The position numbers and the translations under genes were made by a program. This document shows, piece after piece, positions 45,061 to 55,970 of a stretch of DNA of 64,000 nucleotides. The number at the start of each line of letters is the position of its first letter. Position 1 is the first letter of the stretch. The notes under the pieces are model-generated. The model did no database searches, was not told the DNA's origin, and saw nothing but the letters and a program-made list of their open reading frames with translations. Origin of the DNA: Perognathus longimembris pacificus (lineage: Eukaryota > Chordata > Mammalia > Rodentia > Heteromyidae); the NCBI RefSeq assembly GCF_023159225.1, contig NC_063170.1:62904208-62968207 (forward strand). Reading direction: 5' to 3'.

Positions 45061-46017
45061 ACACAAAGGAGGAAAAAAATCCAAAACACATAGCAAAATG
45101 ACACACAAAAAAGTCTGGTTTCCATTTCTGGGAGTTCATTCTGTTAAACGTCATTTTATCTGATCATATGCATGTAGCTTTTAAGCCTAAGGATATGATC
45201 CTTTGGTCGCACTATGTGAATGAACACAGTCCTGTAAAATTTATGACATCCACATGTGTTTAAGGTGAGTGTCTTTTAAAGCCACAAGTTACTTATTTTC
45301 TAATTGGTGACAGATGTGGTTGATACCACTTAGTGTTAGACAGAGACAAGAGACACTGTCATAAAGTCATACATTTTCCTGAATTGGTGGGGGATTTTGC
45401 CCCTAAGAACACTGTCCTACAGGAGGATTAGTGAAACAATGGTTTCCTAAAGACCCAGCATACTTTCACTGACTCCAAGTCTCTTCCGGAAGTAATCAAG
45501 CAATGGGATCAGGACCACATTCCAGTCTTGGGTTAGCTTTTATTTGGGTTCCCATGGTGGGCTTTTAAAGAATGAGTTGCCACAAGGAACAGCAGCAACA
45601 CAGCCTCACATTGTCTATAGCTGACTGTTGGGGTAGGCCAGCACCAGCCAGTCAGAGTGCACACTGGAAATTACTCATGACCATCACTTTTGTAGTCAAT
45701 TTTCTCTCCTAGACGTTTCTATCTCCAAGGTAATAAAGAAGTGTGGAACCCAAAAGGGGATTGCCTTATTTTTCTTTTCCCTTGTAGTTTGTCCTTCCTA
45801 ATTATATTTGCAATGAGTTAAATATTAATGATTACATTTCCAGAGCACATATCTATAGAGATCAAGGGCATCCTACATAGTGGGAATAGACTAACATTTA
45901 AACTTTTCTGTACACTGAAGGTAAGTTATACATATCTAATTCAGCATCCACAGCATTTGACATGGGAAAAGTGTCCTTAGCTTAGTGGATGAGTGAAAAC
46001 AAACATTTTATAAACAA

Positions 46018-46020
<3 letters not shown>
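45061..46020. other. Single-copy non-coding DNA
   Basis: Nothing recognised. Confidence 0.45.
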
Positions 46021-46052
<32 letters not shown>

Positions 46053-46107
46053 TGTTTGCATGTGTGTGTATGCCTGTTTGCGTGTGTGTGTGTGTGTGTG
46101 TGTGTGT
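46021..46107. repeat. (TG)n microsatellite pair at a SINE tail
   Basis: Pure TG at 46021-46051, a TGTTTGCATG-type spacer, then TG at 46082-46107 running directly into the tail end of a minus-strand SINE. Confidence 0.95.
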
Positions 46108-46318
46108 TCTGGGGCTTGAAATCGGGCCTAGGGTACTGTCTCTGAGCTTCTTTTGCTCAAGACTAATACTCTACCATTTGAGCCACAGCTCTACTTCTGG
46201 ATTTCTGGGGCTTAGTTGATTGTAAGAGTCTCACAGAGTTTCCTTCTGAGGCTGGCTTCAAACCGTAATCCTTAGATTTCAGCCTCCTGAGTAGCTAAGA
46301 ACGCAGGAATGAAATGAG
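46108..46318 (-). mobile_element. SINE, F2 type (minus strand)
   Basis: TCTGGGGCTTGAAATCGGGC, CATTTGAGCCACAGCTCTAC, AAGAGTCTCACAGAGTTTCC, then reversed head TTCAGCCTCCTGAGTAGCTAAG. Its tail is replaced by the TG microsatellite. Confidence 0.85.
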
Positions 46319-48232
46319 TATTTTTTTAAAGATTTTTAATCTTACTGTAGAATTTTACAGATCAAAGCAAATGTACTGTTTCCATCATTACCCTGTATTC
46401 CTACATACACACATGCGTGTGTATTGTGTGTTGTATGTGTTGGTGTTGCACATATCCATGTAAATTTGGTTATCTATGCTTGTATTTAGGTATGAATGGA
46501 TGATTGGATGTCCATCTATGATTATATACTTGTATTATAAATGTATATTTCTATGTTTTCATGTGTGTATTTTGTGTACACATATGTTTACATGTATGTA
46601 TGCACTTGTGTTTATATAGGTTATCATCGTCATTGGTAGTGGATGAAAAACAGTCTGGAAGTTTTGAGAACTTGCGGATGCAAAGACACTCAATTTACTA
46701 CACATCTGCTTTCCAATCTCTGATTTTCCTCCCCCTTTTAGTATCAAATCCAGGGAATCTTCAGTTCAGACACCTTTGCAGGTGCACCACATAAGTAACC
46801 TTTCAATAAGATTAACTGCCAGACTGTGACATTTGATGTGTGATAATGCAAGCCTTTGTGAATTTTAAATGATGCTGCAGATGAAGCCGAAATACAATAA
46901 AGATGTCTCAAGGTGTAATTTAAGGACTAAGTACCATAAAGTATTAAATTCAGAAACTTTGAAGTACACAAACATAAAAGAGTTAATTTGTGGTAGACTA
47001 TCAAATACTTGGCCATATTCTATTGGGGTAACTTTAATGAAAGGATTGGAGTCAGTCATTTCAATTGCTGGTTCATTGCAGCAAACTTGCTTCCCAACAA
47101 CGCCTGAGAAAGAGATAGGGTGTATTCTTCATTCTCTACCCATGGATAATGTACTGCTACTGATAACAAAACTTGCAAAGACTGAAAATAGTTTGTTCCA
47201 GCTTCTCTCCTATATGTCTTCTGTCTATTAATTCCATTAAAATCCCCCAGTTATTATCATCTTCTGAAGATACAAAAAGGCCCTGGGATTTTTAAATAGT
47301 TACCCCAAAGTAGGCAGGAAAGTCTTGGCTCTTCCCCAGTGATTTTGATCCTGGAACAAATATGCCTTCAATGTTCCTGAAGAAAATAATCTACTCCACA
47401 GATTCTGATTCAGCAGTTGATCCTGGGCACCCAATGTAGTTCAAGTGGCTCAGAAAGATAGGCCAACTTTATAAATTGTAAGTTTATCCTAACAGCCATT
47501 GTGGTGCCTAACACAATACCAAGAGGGCAGAACAGACTGAGCCTGCTCTCAGCCTTCCAAGTATCCAGAATTATAAGCATGTGATGCTGGCAGTTGACAT
47601 CAAGGTTTTAATTTTAATGTTTTCGCGCTATTTCCTTCACAGTCTTACAATAAATTCATTTATTCTTCTTTGTGAAGAGAGTTAGGGTATGTCGTATTTT
47701 TTGTGATTATGTTAATAGTTAGTGAATGTGTATATTATCTTTATTTCAAACTCACCTTTCTCGTTGTGTACAATTCTTCCACATTGATGTTGTCTCAAAA
47801 GTTACATCCCTTTTAACCTAAGGAGAAAAATGTCAGCTTCTTAGATTTTGTTTTCAAAATTGTTATAGGGTGCTCAAAGGAAAAAAAATTAGACTTGAAC
47901 ACATATAAGATGATTGAAGCAGAATTTACTAGAGACCAGGAGAAACTTCATACACATTGTGAGTCATGAAAAGTTATTAGATCTATTTAAATATCCCCTG
48001 GGAGGCAAGGAACCCACCCAAGATGACAAGACATACATGCATATTTTTCTAAGCAGGAGCTTATAAAGTATGCATAAAACTTGTAAATGGTCAAATAATG
48101 ATATAATGTATCAAGCATAATGAGATTTTCAGATATTAATTAAATGAGGACTTCAGTGTAGTTTATTAATGAATTATTAGTCAGGACCTCAAATATTTGC
48201 TCACTTTTTCTTCACTCAATAATATTGCTCTA
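46319..48232. other. Repeat-poor non-coding DNA
   Basis: TG/TA-rich patches at 46410-46615. 47330-47470 contains CAGATTCTGATTCAGCAG, a possible MER5-type trace. The 120-residue frame at 46869-47231 resembles nothing known. Confidence 0.45.
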
Positions 48233-48391
48233 TATACCACCTGAGCCTTGCCTGCAACATGGCTTTTTGCTGGATAATTGAAGAAAAAGTCTCTTGGATT
48301 TGCATACTCAGGCTGTTTTCAAATGATAATCCTCAGATCTCAGCCTCTTAGGTAGCTGACATTATACATGGGAGCCACTGAGGGCCAGTGT
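48233..48391 (-). mobile_element. SINE fragment, F2 type (minus strand)
   Basis: ACCACCTGAGCCTTGCCTGC through AAAAAGTCTCTTGG to CAGATCTCAGCCTCTTAGG and GGGAGCCACTGAGGGCC. It lacks the end of the tail module. Confidence 0.7.
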
Positions 48392-48507
48392 GATGGAGGA
48401 CTTTTATTATAAGCGCAATGAACAAAACCAATGTTCACTACATACGAGGACATGTTCAACAATGGCATGAAGCAGAGACAGCAAGAAAGACTATTTTTAA
48501 ATGTACT

Positions 48508-48586
48508 TATTTATATATTGTCAAAGTAATGTACAGAGGGATTAGAGTTTCATATATAAGGTGGTGTGTACATTTCTTATATTTTA
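48508..48586 (-). mobile_element. Short L1 3' tip (minus strand)
   Basis: ATTGTCAAAGTAATGTACAGAGGG and ATTAGAGTTTCATATATAAGG are the last 80 bp of the L1 3' UTR. Everything upstream in the element is missing. Confidence 0.8.
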
Positions 48587-50198
48587 AGCCATTGAAGCAA
48601 ATCGGTCAATATGATTTTAAAAAGGTCTAACTTGACTGGCAATAGTTTTTTAAAGAAAATATATTTTTGAGAAAAATATAAGGCATACTACATCTTTAAA
48701 GTCTTACAAACATATGAACATTTACACGAAGTTGCATGAACATTGCTAGAAGTTGTATTACACCATTAAGTGTCAGATAACAAACCTCTTAGCAAATTTT
48801 TCTCTGATACTATTAAGTGCATTTTCCCCAGCTAAGAGTATTTCTTTTATTGTCTTTTGGGTGAGAGGATACCTGTTTTTTTAATTAAAGAAAACTTTGC
48901 AGAATGTGTTGAGCCAATTACTGTCCCTTTACCTTGTTAAAGATCTTAGACGAGATGAGATTTAGGAACATTTATCAAAAACATCACATGAGGTAAGCGG
49001 AGAAATTTGACAAATGTATTTCTTAGTCCACTTGTGGGTTGAACAGAGTTGCATTTTATTTTTTAATAGTATGTTGACTTTTTGTAATACAATGCCTGAT
49101 AGTGTAATAATTGCTATCAGACAAAAATCCAGCATTGTGCTGTAATGAGACAGTTGTCATGAATATCATACAAATGTATGTTGATTACAAAACTGTTCAA
49201 AATGAATGGAATGATCTCTTTTTTTAATAAAAAAAGACAGACCAATTTAATTTGAGCCCTGCTTAGGAAAAGTCAATACAGAGAGATTGCCAATATAAGC
49301 AATTACATGTTAAATGGAATTTGTACAGTACATTTGAGTGCAGATCTTGCTTTTCAATTTTTTGCATAATTGCAAATGATTGCATTGCAATGAGGCAACC
49401 CATGCTTCCAGTCATGGGAAATGTCAGTGTTTCTCACTGCTAGCAGGCTAGAATGAGAGCTGTACATTCAAGATTTTAGGTAGTAATAGAATCAAAAAAT
49501 GAGGAAGATAAGGAGAGACAATGTGCAAGTTTCTAGTCTGACACAGAATTACATTTAATGACTCAGTGAACTTCCTTGTTAAAAAGAAAGTTTCTCACTT
49601 CAGTAACTTATTGCAATATTTTTTTTTTTCCAAATCGGATAGTTCTGTGCCTTGATAGCACTCATTTTTCTTTTCCTGTTCCTCTTGATGAAAATAGGAG
49701 ATAATTTAGTTCTTCTAGTCTACTTCATATATTATTGGGCTAGCAGAAAGTCAGGTCTTTCTTTAAAATTGAGGATCTATTTAAATGTCATAACGTTTTT
49801 ATTCATTGAAGACACAGGCTAATACTCAATAATTGTTGGCTCGCAAGTGTTAATTGAGTGCTGACCATATACCAAAACCCATAGTAGATTCTAATACTGA
49901 ACTGTATATTATAATGTTTAAAAAGCAAGATTGGCAGTTAAATGTACTCAAATCTACAGTTGTGAACAAGGAACAACATCCATTTCCAGTGTGTCTTACA
50001 CAACGGAGAAACATATGCAAGCAAGACACCTACAGATTTGAACTCACAGACATGGGAACCCTGCACAGGGAGTGATAGACACTTACTTCAGCTACTATTA
50101 TATCTAATTAGTATTCTTATCTAAGAGAATAGAGGATGGTGAGACTATAAATAAAGGCTTCACTGTTCATAAGGTAGCATTAAAAGTCTTACTGGAAG
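48587..50198. other. Repeat-poor interval
   Basis: No transposon recognised except a possible ancient fragment at 49855-49990. 48830-49600 is a candidate conserved element (see findings). Confidence 0.45.
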
Positions 50199-50527
50199 TG
50201 TGCTTAGTCACAGTTCTAATGCTATAACAAAATATTCAGGACAGTAAACGTACAATGAAGAAATGTTTATTGTGGCTATAGTTTTAGAGCTTCTAGTTCA
50301 TGATCAGTCGATTCTATTTCATTGTCCTGAAACAAGGCAACACTTCACGGTGAGACCTCCTGGCTCTCCTGAACAAGAGAGGTTTTTCATGAGAAGCTTC
50401 TAATGACCTGCAGGCCTGACACTCACTTCTTCACATTTTCCCTAACCCCTGAAAAAGCTACTGTGGGCCAAGATATTAATGCACAGATAAATACCTACGG
50501 GGAGATATTTAACTCCAAACTATAGTA
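50199..50527 (-). mobile_element. Solo MaLR (ERVL-type, MST/THE1-like) LTR, minus strand
   Basis: Reversed LTR order: GTGCTTAGTCACAGTTCTAATGCTATAACAAAATATTC, GAAGAAATGTTTATTGTGGC, GTTTTAGAGCTTCTAGTTCATGATCAG, CTTCTTCACATTTTCCC, and GGGGAGATATTTAACTCCAAACTATAGT at the LTR start. No internal sequence accompanies it. Confidence 0.75.
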
Positions 50528-51224
50528 AGAAAACTAAAGAGATTTTCTTTTTCTGAGGAATTTACTATTTCACAAATGCCAAATGATTACTCCAATTCTT
50601 CCCTATGTGTAAATGCAAATAGAGGAAAACCTTGCTGAATCTATATTGAGTTTCTTGGAAAGTTTTTGAGTGTTCTGGAAGTTCAAGGAAACAATAACAT
50701 GTGGTATCCCTTACAATCAAAGCAGATACCCAGGCATCTACACTTCCTTTATAATATGAACTCTCTGTTGACTTTTGTCTATATTTCTGTAGTTGGTATT
50801 TGAATAGTATTGAGATAATTAGGTCAGAGGAACATGGAAGTTTTTCTTCATCACATCGAACATAAATTTAAAATAAGTCTGAAGAGGCAATGGCACACAA
50901 TAGCACCGTAATAACTACAGTTGACAGTTTTAGATCACTTTTTGTTTGTCTATATTTCCTCATCACCAAAACATGCTTATTAGGAAAACAGATGAAATAG
51001 CTAAGTAGCAAATCGAAGTAGTTAATTGCTTCATTTGAATTTTGTGTCATAGAGTTTGAAGGAGTGAGGATTCTTAGATATTTTTTAAGCAGTAAGGAGA
51101 GAAGAGCTTAAAATATTGATTTACAATCAGTAATGCCTTGTTTGTCTATTTGTCTTTGAATTATAAAGGGAGGCACCAAAATGGTGCAGTAGTGGTATTC
51201 ACTGAACAAAAAGGAAATGTTCTC
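50528..51224. other. Single-copy non-coding DNA
   Basis: Nothing recognised. Confidence 0.45.
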
Positions 51225-51290
51225 TTTGCCTCATTTACGTAACTGTAGCCCCTCTGTTTTTAGCATTTTCAAATAAAATTTAAAAAAAAT
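51225..51290 (+). mobile_element. Short L1 3' tip (plus strand)
   Basis: GCCTCATTTACGTAACTGTAGCCCCTCTG then CAAATAAAATTTAAAAAAAA matches the last 60 bp of the L1 3' UTR ('ccttatgtatgaaactgtaactcctctg'). Confidence 0.6.
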
Positions 51291-52303
51291 TAAATAACAC
51301 TAAAAACATGCAAATTGATAGCAGTTCTGACAGGAGAGGATTATGCTGTTGAACTGTTATCTACTTGAGCATCAAGCTGAAACGCACACTCCTGTACCAA
51401 TTGTCACATCAACTCTGCTCATATCTATTTGTTCACTTGCAGTCCAGGTGAAACTACCATTCCTTCCCTTGGGCCTACACAGCAGAATACAGCAGATGTG
51501 CAGCAATTATGCATCTTAATGTATCCATCTGAACAGAAGATTCAGATATAAACCAGATGACTCACCTCTTAATTAAGAAGTTGTGCAGTGTGTTTGTTCA
51601 TGTCTATTTTTCAAATATGTCATTCAATTGGCCTCTCTCTTCTTTAATTTGGGGCATGAATCTTGTAATGTCAGGAGAGTAACTGTTTTGTTTCTCATAC
51701 TAACATGGCCACAGCGAAGCTAAACTCTAACTCTCAGTATTAAAGTCTCCATACTACCGTAAAGAATGAGAGGTACAAAGGTGGGTAAGCCTGCATTGAT
51801 ACTTACTCAAGAGCTTGTAAATGCTCACATTTCCAATACTTAGGTAAATAGCACAAATTATAATATGTTTGGCTGACGGAATACTTAAGGAAGATGTTAC
51901 AGAACATATTTTTAAAACTTGTCCAGGACTTGAAAATGTGTTCATTGCATAATATTCAATGGTAATGGGAATCACAAGCCTATCTAAAGTTTTAAGAGTT
52001 AAAATTGTATGTGGAAAGGCATATATGTACATTGAAAATTAGCTTCCCTGAAAAATTTACATGTACTTTTATCTGCAGTTAGCATGACCCCAGATAATTT
52101 TTGTTTTATTTTAGTTAATTTTAAATACATTTCTAAATTAATGATGTCATGTTTTACACATAATTCTTGTAGGTAAGAGGGTAGAGGTATATAAAGAAGT
52201 ATCAGTGACCAGCTCCACAGAAATTTCAAATGCCCTGCCTAAGACCAAAGGAGAATCATACATCTGATGTTAGATAGATCATAGGGTTCTATTTCTTTTA
52301 TTT
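51291..52303. other. Repeat-poor interval
   Basis: No transposon or exon recognised. 51300-51720 holds several transcription-factor-like motifs (see findings). Confidence 0.45.
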
Positions 52304-52490
52304 TCTTTTTGGCACTACTTATGTTTGTACTTATGGTTAGTACTCTAGTAGTTAAGCCACATCCCCAGCCCTGCTTTTTGGTGGTTATTTTGAAGATGGA
52401 ATCTCACAGACTATTCCACTTGAGGTGGCTTTGAAATATTACCCTCTGGCTCTCTCCTTCCTGAATAGCTAGAACTACAGGAGTGGCCTG
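52304..52490 (-). mobile_element. SINE, F2 type (minus strand), diverged
   Basis: TTGGCACTACTTATGTTTG, GTTAAGCCACATCCCCAGCC, GATGGAATCTCACAGAC, then CCTGAATAGCTAGAACTACAGGAG. Strongly decayed. Confidence 0.6.
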
Positions 52491-52512
52491 TAAGAGGGAA
52501 TCATCAGTGCCG

Positions 52513-52514
<2 letters not shown>

Positions 52515-52555
<41 letters not shown>

Positions 52556-52602
52556 TATGAATATATATATATATATATATTCATATATATATATATTCAT
52601 AT
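52515..52602. repeat. (AT)n array with a 32-bp perfect palindrome
   Basis: A pure AT run is followed by GAATATGAATAT and TCATAT interruptions. 52555-52586 is a perfect palindrome (ATATGA at one end, TCATAT at the other), able to extrude as a cruciform. It occupies the tail position of the minus-strand L1 that starts at 52603. Confidence 0.95.
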
Positions 52603-53165
52603 ATATATTCAAAATGATGTACAGAGGTGTTATAGTTTCATACCTAAAACACTGAGTACATTTCCTATCAAACTTATTATCTCCTTTCTCATTTTTCTCT
52701 TACCTTCCCCCATCTCCAATCCCCCACTCCCTGAGGTGTACAGTTGATTTACAGCATTTTGTCTTGTAAGTATTGCTGGTGCATTGGTTCACCCTTTGTC
52801 TCTCCACTTTGAAGTTCCCCTTTTCTTCCCTACTTCCAATAAATGTATATACAATACCCTGGGTACCAAAATCAGTTACAGTGACATGGGGGTAAAACCA
52901 TGGTGAAGAAAGACCAAAAAAGAAGGCATAATTTCACATAGTTGAAAGTAATAATGATAATGATAAACCACTTATTTTCATTACGGGAAGCTCATTTCAC
53001 TTAGCATCATCTTATGTGTTCATATGTACTAGCTATTGAGCTACTGTGATCTTCTGCTAGGACTGGCCTAAACATGGACTGATTATTGCCAATGAGGAAA
53101 ACCATAGAGTATATGTTTCTTTGAGTCCAGCTCACTTCACCTAATATGGCTAATTTTAGATACTT
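52603..53165 (-). mobile_element. Older L1 3' end (minus strand)
   Basis: Same 3' UTR layout as the young copies (ATGATGTACAGAGGTGTTATAG, the C-rich tract at 52703-52735, TTTCACTTAGCATCATCTTATG) but with many differences. It extends into the last ORF2 codons, where the usual TAG stop is read as CAG at 53081-53079. An older subfamily or long-resident copy. Confidence 0.85.
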
Positions 53166-53941
53166 TTGTGAGTCAAAGACGGCTGGGGTCATGATTCAAG
53201 TGAGTCATGAGCTCTTGACTAGCAAGCATCTGTCTGGGGTTCTAACCCCATAGAAGAGAAAGGGAGAGAGACTATTATTCATAGAAATGAGTAACCATTG
53301 TTATTATCAACTCATACTTTCTTTTTCTTTTCCCTCAGAAGTCTACAGATAATGTTTGGCTGGGGTGGAATGTAGAAATGAAACTTAGATGGCAAAGAGC
53401 AAGTTAAAATTGAAATAATATCAGAAAAGGATGCAATCTGACTACAGCATTCCTTCTCTAAACTGCGCTCAGTGTGGGAGACAAAACTATGAGCATAGTG
53501 GAAGGAAAGGCTAGTTGAACAGCCCTGAACAGGTTAATCTTGCAGTAGAGGAAAATTTTAAGCACAATCCTTAATCTGCATCTCCTGACTGGTTCTATGG
53601 TATAGTAGATCATGAAATATTTAGACCTCCCTAGTGCCTGGTAAGCTGCTATGTGCACATAGTTGCTTTACAGAAATACACACTGATGGGTAGTAGTTTT
53701 ATACTATGCTGCTTGGAACTTCTCCCAGCTGGTTGGTTTTTGTCCCTATGCTTAGTTTCAGGCTCTCTGGTGGGTTCAAGGGCAGATTTCACCAGTCTGC
53801 AAACCATAAGCAACCACATTGTTTTACAACATTTTGTTATTTCTTCTGGAGACTGTCAGTGTTGGATTTCTCATGTTTTTTGCACTGTTTCAGAGAAACA
53901 ATTACAAGCGCGTGCATGCATGTGTGAGTCTGTGTGCATAT
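53166..53941. other. Single-copy non-coding DNA
   Basis: The 120-residue frame at 53653-54015 ends in the TG microsatellite and matches nothing known. Confidence 0.45.
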
Positions 53942-54220
53942 CTGTGTGTGTGTGTGTGTGTGTGTGTATGCACGTGTCCTGTTATAGGTATGTGACCTCT
54001 AATTTGTTTCCCTAGACTAGCTTCAAACTTAATCCTCAGACATTAGCTGTTGAGTATCTTGGGTTACAGGCTTGAGTTATTGAAATCCCTGGTTTTGTTT
54101 TAATGCCTGAAACTAGCTCAATCTGAAATTTGATTGTGTGTGTGCATGTGTATGTGCATGTGTGTGTGAATGTGTATATATAAAGATGGGTGTATGGGTG
54201 TGAATATACATATATATAAA
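53942..54220. repeat. TG-rich region flanking a SINE fragment
   Basis: (TG)n at 53942-53967, then a short F2 SINE remnant, then interrupted TG/TA repeats at 54136-54220. Confidence 0.85.
54000..54092 (-). mobile_element. SINE fragment, F2 type head only (minus strand)
   Basis: CTAGCTTCAAACTTAATCCTCAGACATTAGC and TATCTTGGGTTACAGGCTTGAG match the reversed B1-like head. Confidence 0.6.
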
Positions 54221-54296
54221 TTTTAAATTTTAATTTGTAGTCACATAATCAATGTATTCTTTCTTGTGCCTATATTGTCACAGATGCCTGATACCA

Positions 54297-54526
54297 TTTT
54301 TAATGCCAGTCCTGAGGCGTGAACTGAGAGTCTGGGCACTGTCCCTGAGCTTTTTTGCCAAGGCTAGCACTCTACCACTTGAATTGCAGCCGCACTTCTT
54401 GTTTTCTACTGGTTTATTGGAGATAAGATTCTCATGAACTTTCCTGCCAGGCTGGCTTTGAATTGTGATCCTCAGATCTCAGCCTCCTGAGTTGGTAGGG
54501 TTACAAGTCTAAGTAACTGGCATTGG
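54297..54526 (-). mobile_element. SINE, F2 type (minus strand)
   Basis: TAATGCCAGTCCTGAGGCGTG, GGCACTGTCCCTGAGC, GGCTAGCACTCTACCACTTG, then TCCTCAGATCTCAGCCTCCTGAG. A nearly complete copy. Confidence 0.85.
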
Positions 54527-54897
54527 TCAATTATGTTTTACTTTTTTTCAAAATGGTATTGAATTGTGTCTTTATCCTACATGATCTTTCCCCATCATCA
54601 CTTGAGGAATAAGGTATTCATCTTCATTCCCTGGATATGGTATGAGGTGCTTTAATAGACATGGGGCTCATGTTGATTTAGTCTCCTTTGTGTGCATACA
54701 CCATGTAGAATTGTTATATCATAGAGAAATTGTGTGCTTAATTTTTTGAGGAACCTCTTGATTGTTTACTGGAGTAACTGGACTAATTCAATCCCCACCT
54801 TCAGTTAGCAAGAGAACCCCTCGCTCCACATTCTTGTCAACATTTGCACTCTGTGGTGGTTTGTAAAAAATATTTCTTCCTGGAGTAAGATTTTTTT

Positions 54898-55190
54898 TAA
54901 TTTAATTTTATTGTCAAGGTGATATACAGAGGGGTTACAGTTATATATGTAAGGTAGTGAGTACATTTCTTGTCAAACTTGTTACCTCCTCCATTTTTCT
55001 CCCATCTTCCCTCCTCCCCAGCACCTGCCCCCTCCAACCCCGGAGCCCCTGGGGTTGTACAGTTAATTTCCAACATATTGTCTTCTGAATATTGCTGTTA
55101 CTTTGGTTCACCTTTTATCCTTTGTCTCACAATTTTGATATTTCCTTCTCTTCCCTAATTCAGATAAACATATATAATAAACAGATGTAA
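54898..55190 (-). mobile_element. L1 3' UTR (minus strand) nested in older L1
   Basis: TTAATTTTATTGTCAAGGTGATATACAGAGGGG, a C-rich tract (55015-55050) and ATTTCCTTCTCTTCCCTAATTC match the L1 3' UTR. It is 5'-truncated and diverged relative to the 25-kb copy. Confidence 0.85.
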
Positions 55191-55204
55191 TAAACATATA
55201 TTAA

Positions 55205-55545
55205 ACATATATAAGATGATTTCTTGTGTGTGCTGTTTTGTTTTGTATTGATTTGGGAATATCTGGGGTTTGAACTTTGAACCACATGATCAGTAGATGA
55301 GAATTTTATCACTTAAGACAAACTACCCAGCCATCTTTTGCTTTAGTGCTTTTAAGTCTAGCATTTTTTCCCTCAGGGCTGGCCTCAAATGTGAATCTTC
55401 CTACTCATGCCATTTACTGGAATTGTAGGTGCGGACTCTTACACACAGTTTATTTGCTGAGATGAGTTCTCATTAACCTTTTGCCTGGGCTGGCCTGCAA
55501 CTGTGATTATCTGGGGTGAAAGATGGTTCTATGTCACCAAGCCCT
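55205..55545 (-). mobile_element. SINE, F3 type (minus strand) nested in older L1
   Basis: TGCTGTTTTGTTTTGTATTGATTTGG tail, a tRNA-like block (GGGGTTTGAACTTTGAACC), then two reversed B1-like arms (GGGCTGGCCTCAAATGTG... and GCCTGGGCTGGCCTGCAACTGTG). Confidence 0.6.
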
Positions 55546-55970
55546 CTTGTGGTTTGGATTGTTATTTCCCTATTGATTAGTGACAGTGATAATTTGTATC
55601 ACATACCTGGGCAACACTTGTATGTTTTCTTTTGAGAAATGTCTGTTGAGGTCTGTTGCGTATTTATACATTGTATTGTTTGAATTTTTGCTGTTGAAAT
55701 CAGAATTAGTCTGATTCTAGATACTAATCTCTCGCCATAGGTAGCATTGGGAAATGCTTTCTCCCATTCTGTAGGTGATCTCTTTACCCTGGTGTTTATT
55801 TCCCTGGTTGTGCACAAACTTTATTATTATTATTTTGATCTAAATAAACAAATCCTTATTATAGCTTTTATTAACCTGGAGTATTTCCAATTTTCTTCTT
55901 GTAGTTTTATTGTTCTGGGTTTTATGGGCCATTATCACTAGAGATAATCACATGCCTTTCTTTATGATCA

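Larger units (their letters stand above)
54540..55970 (-). mobile_element. Old L1 ORF2 (minus strand), interrupted by two younger insertions
   Basis: The left piece (54620-54850) has AATTTTTTGAGGAACCTCTTGATTGTTTACTGGAG and CCACATTCTTGTCAACATTTGCA. The right piece (55545-55970) has GAGAAATGTCTGTTGAGGTC, TTCTCCCATTCTGTAGGTGATCTCTTTACC and CTTGTAGTTTTATTGTTCTGG. These match reversed, consecutive parts of L1 ORF2. The host element is split by the L1 end at 54898-55190 and the F3-type SINE at 55205-55545. Confidence 0.8.

Noticed and set aside
46869..47231. A 120-residue plus-strand frame
   Set aside because: No match to any family I know and no splice or promoter context.
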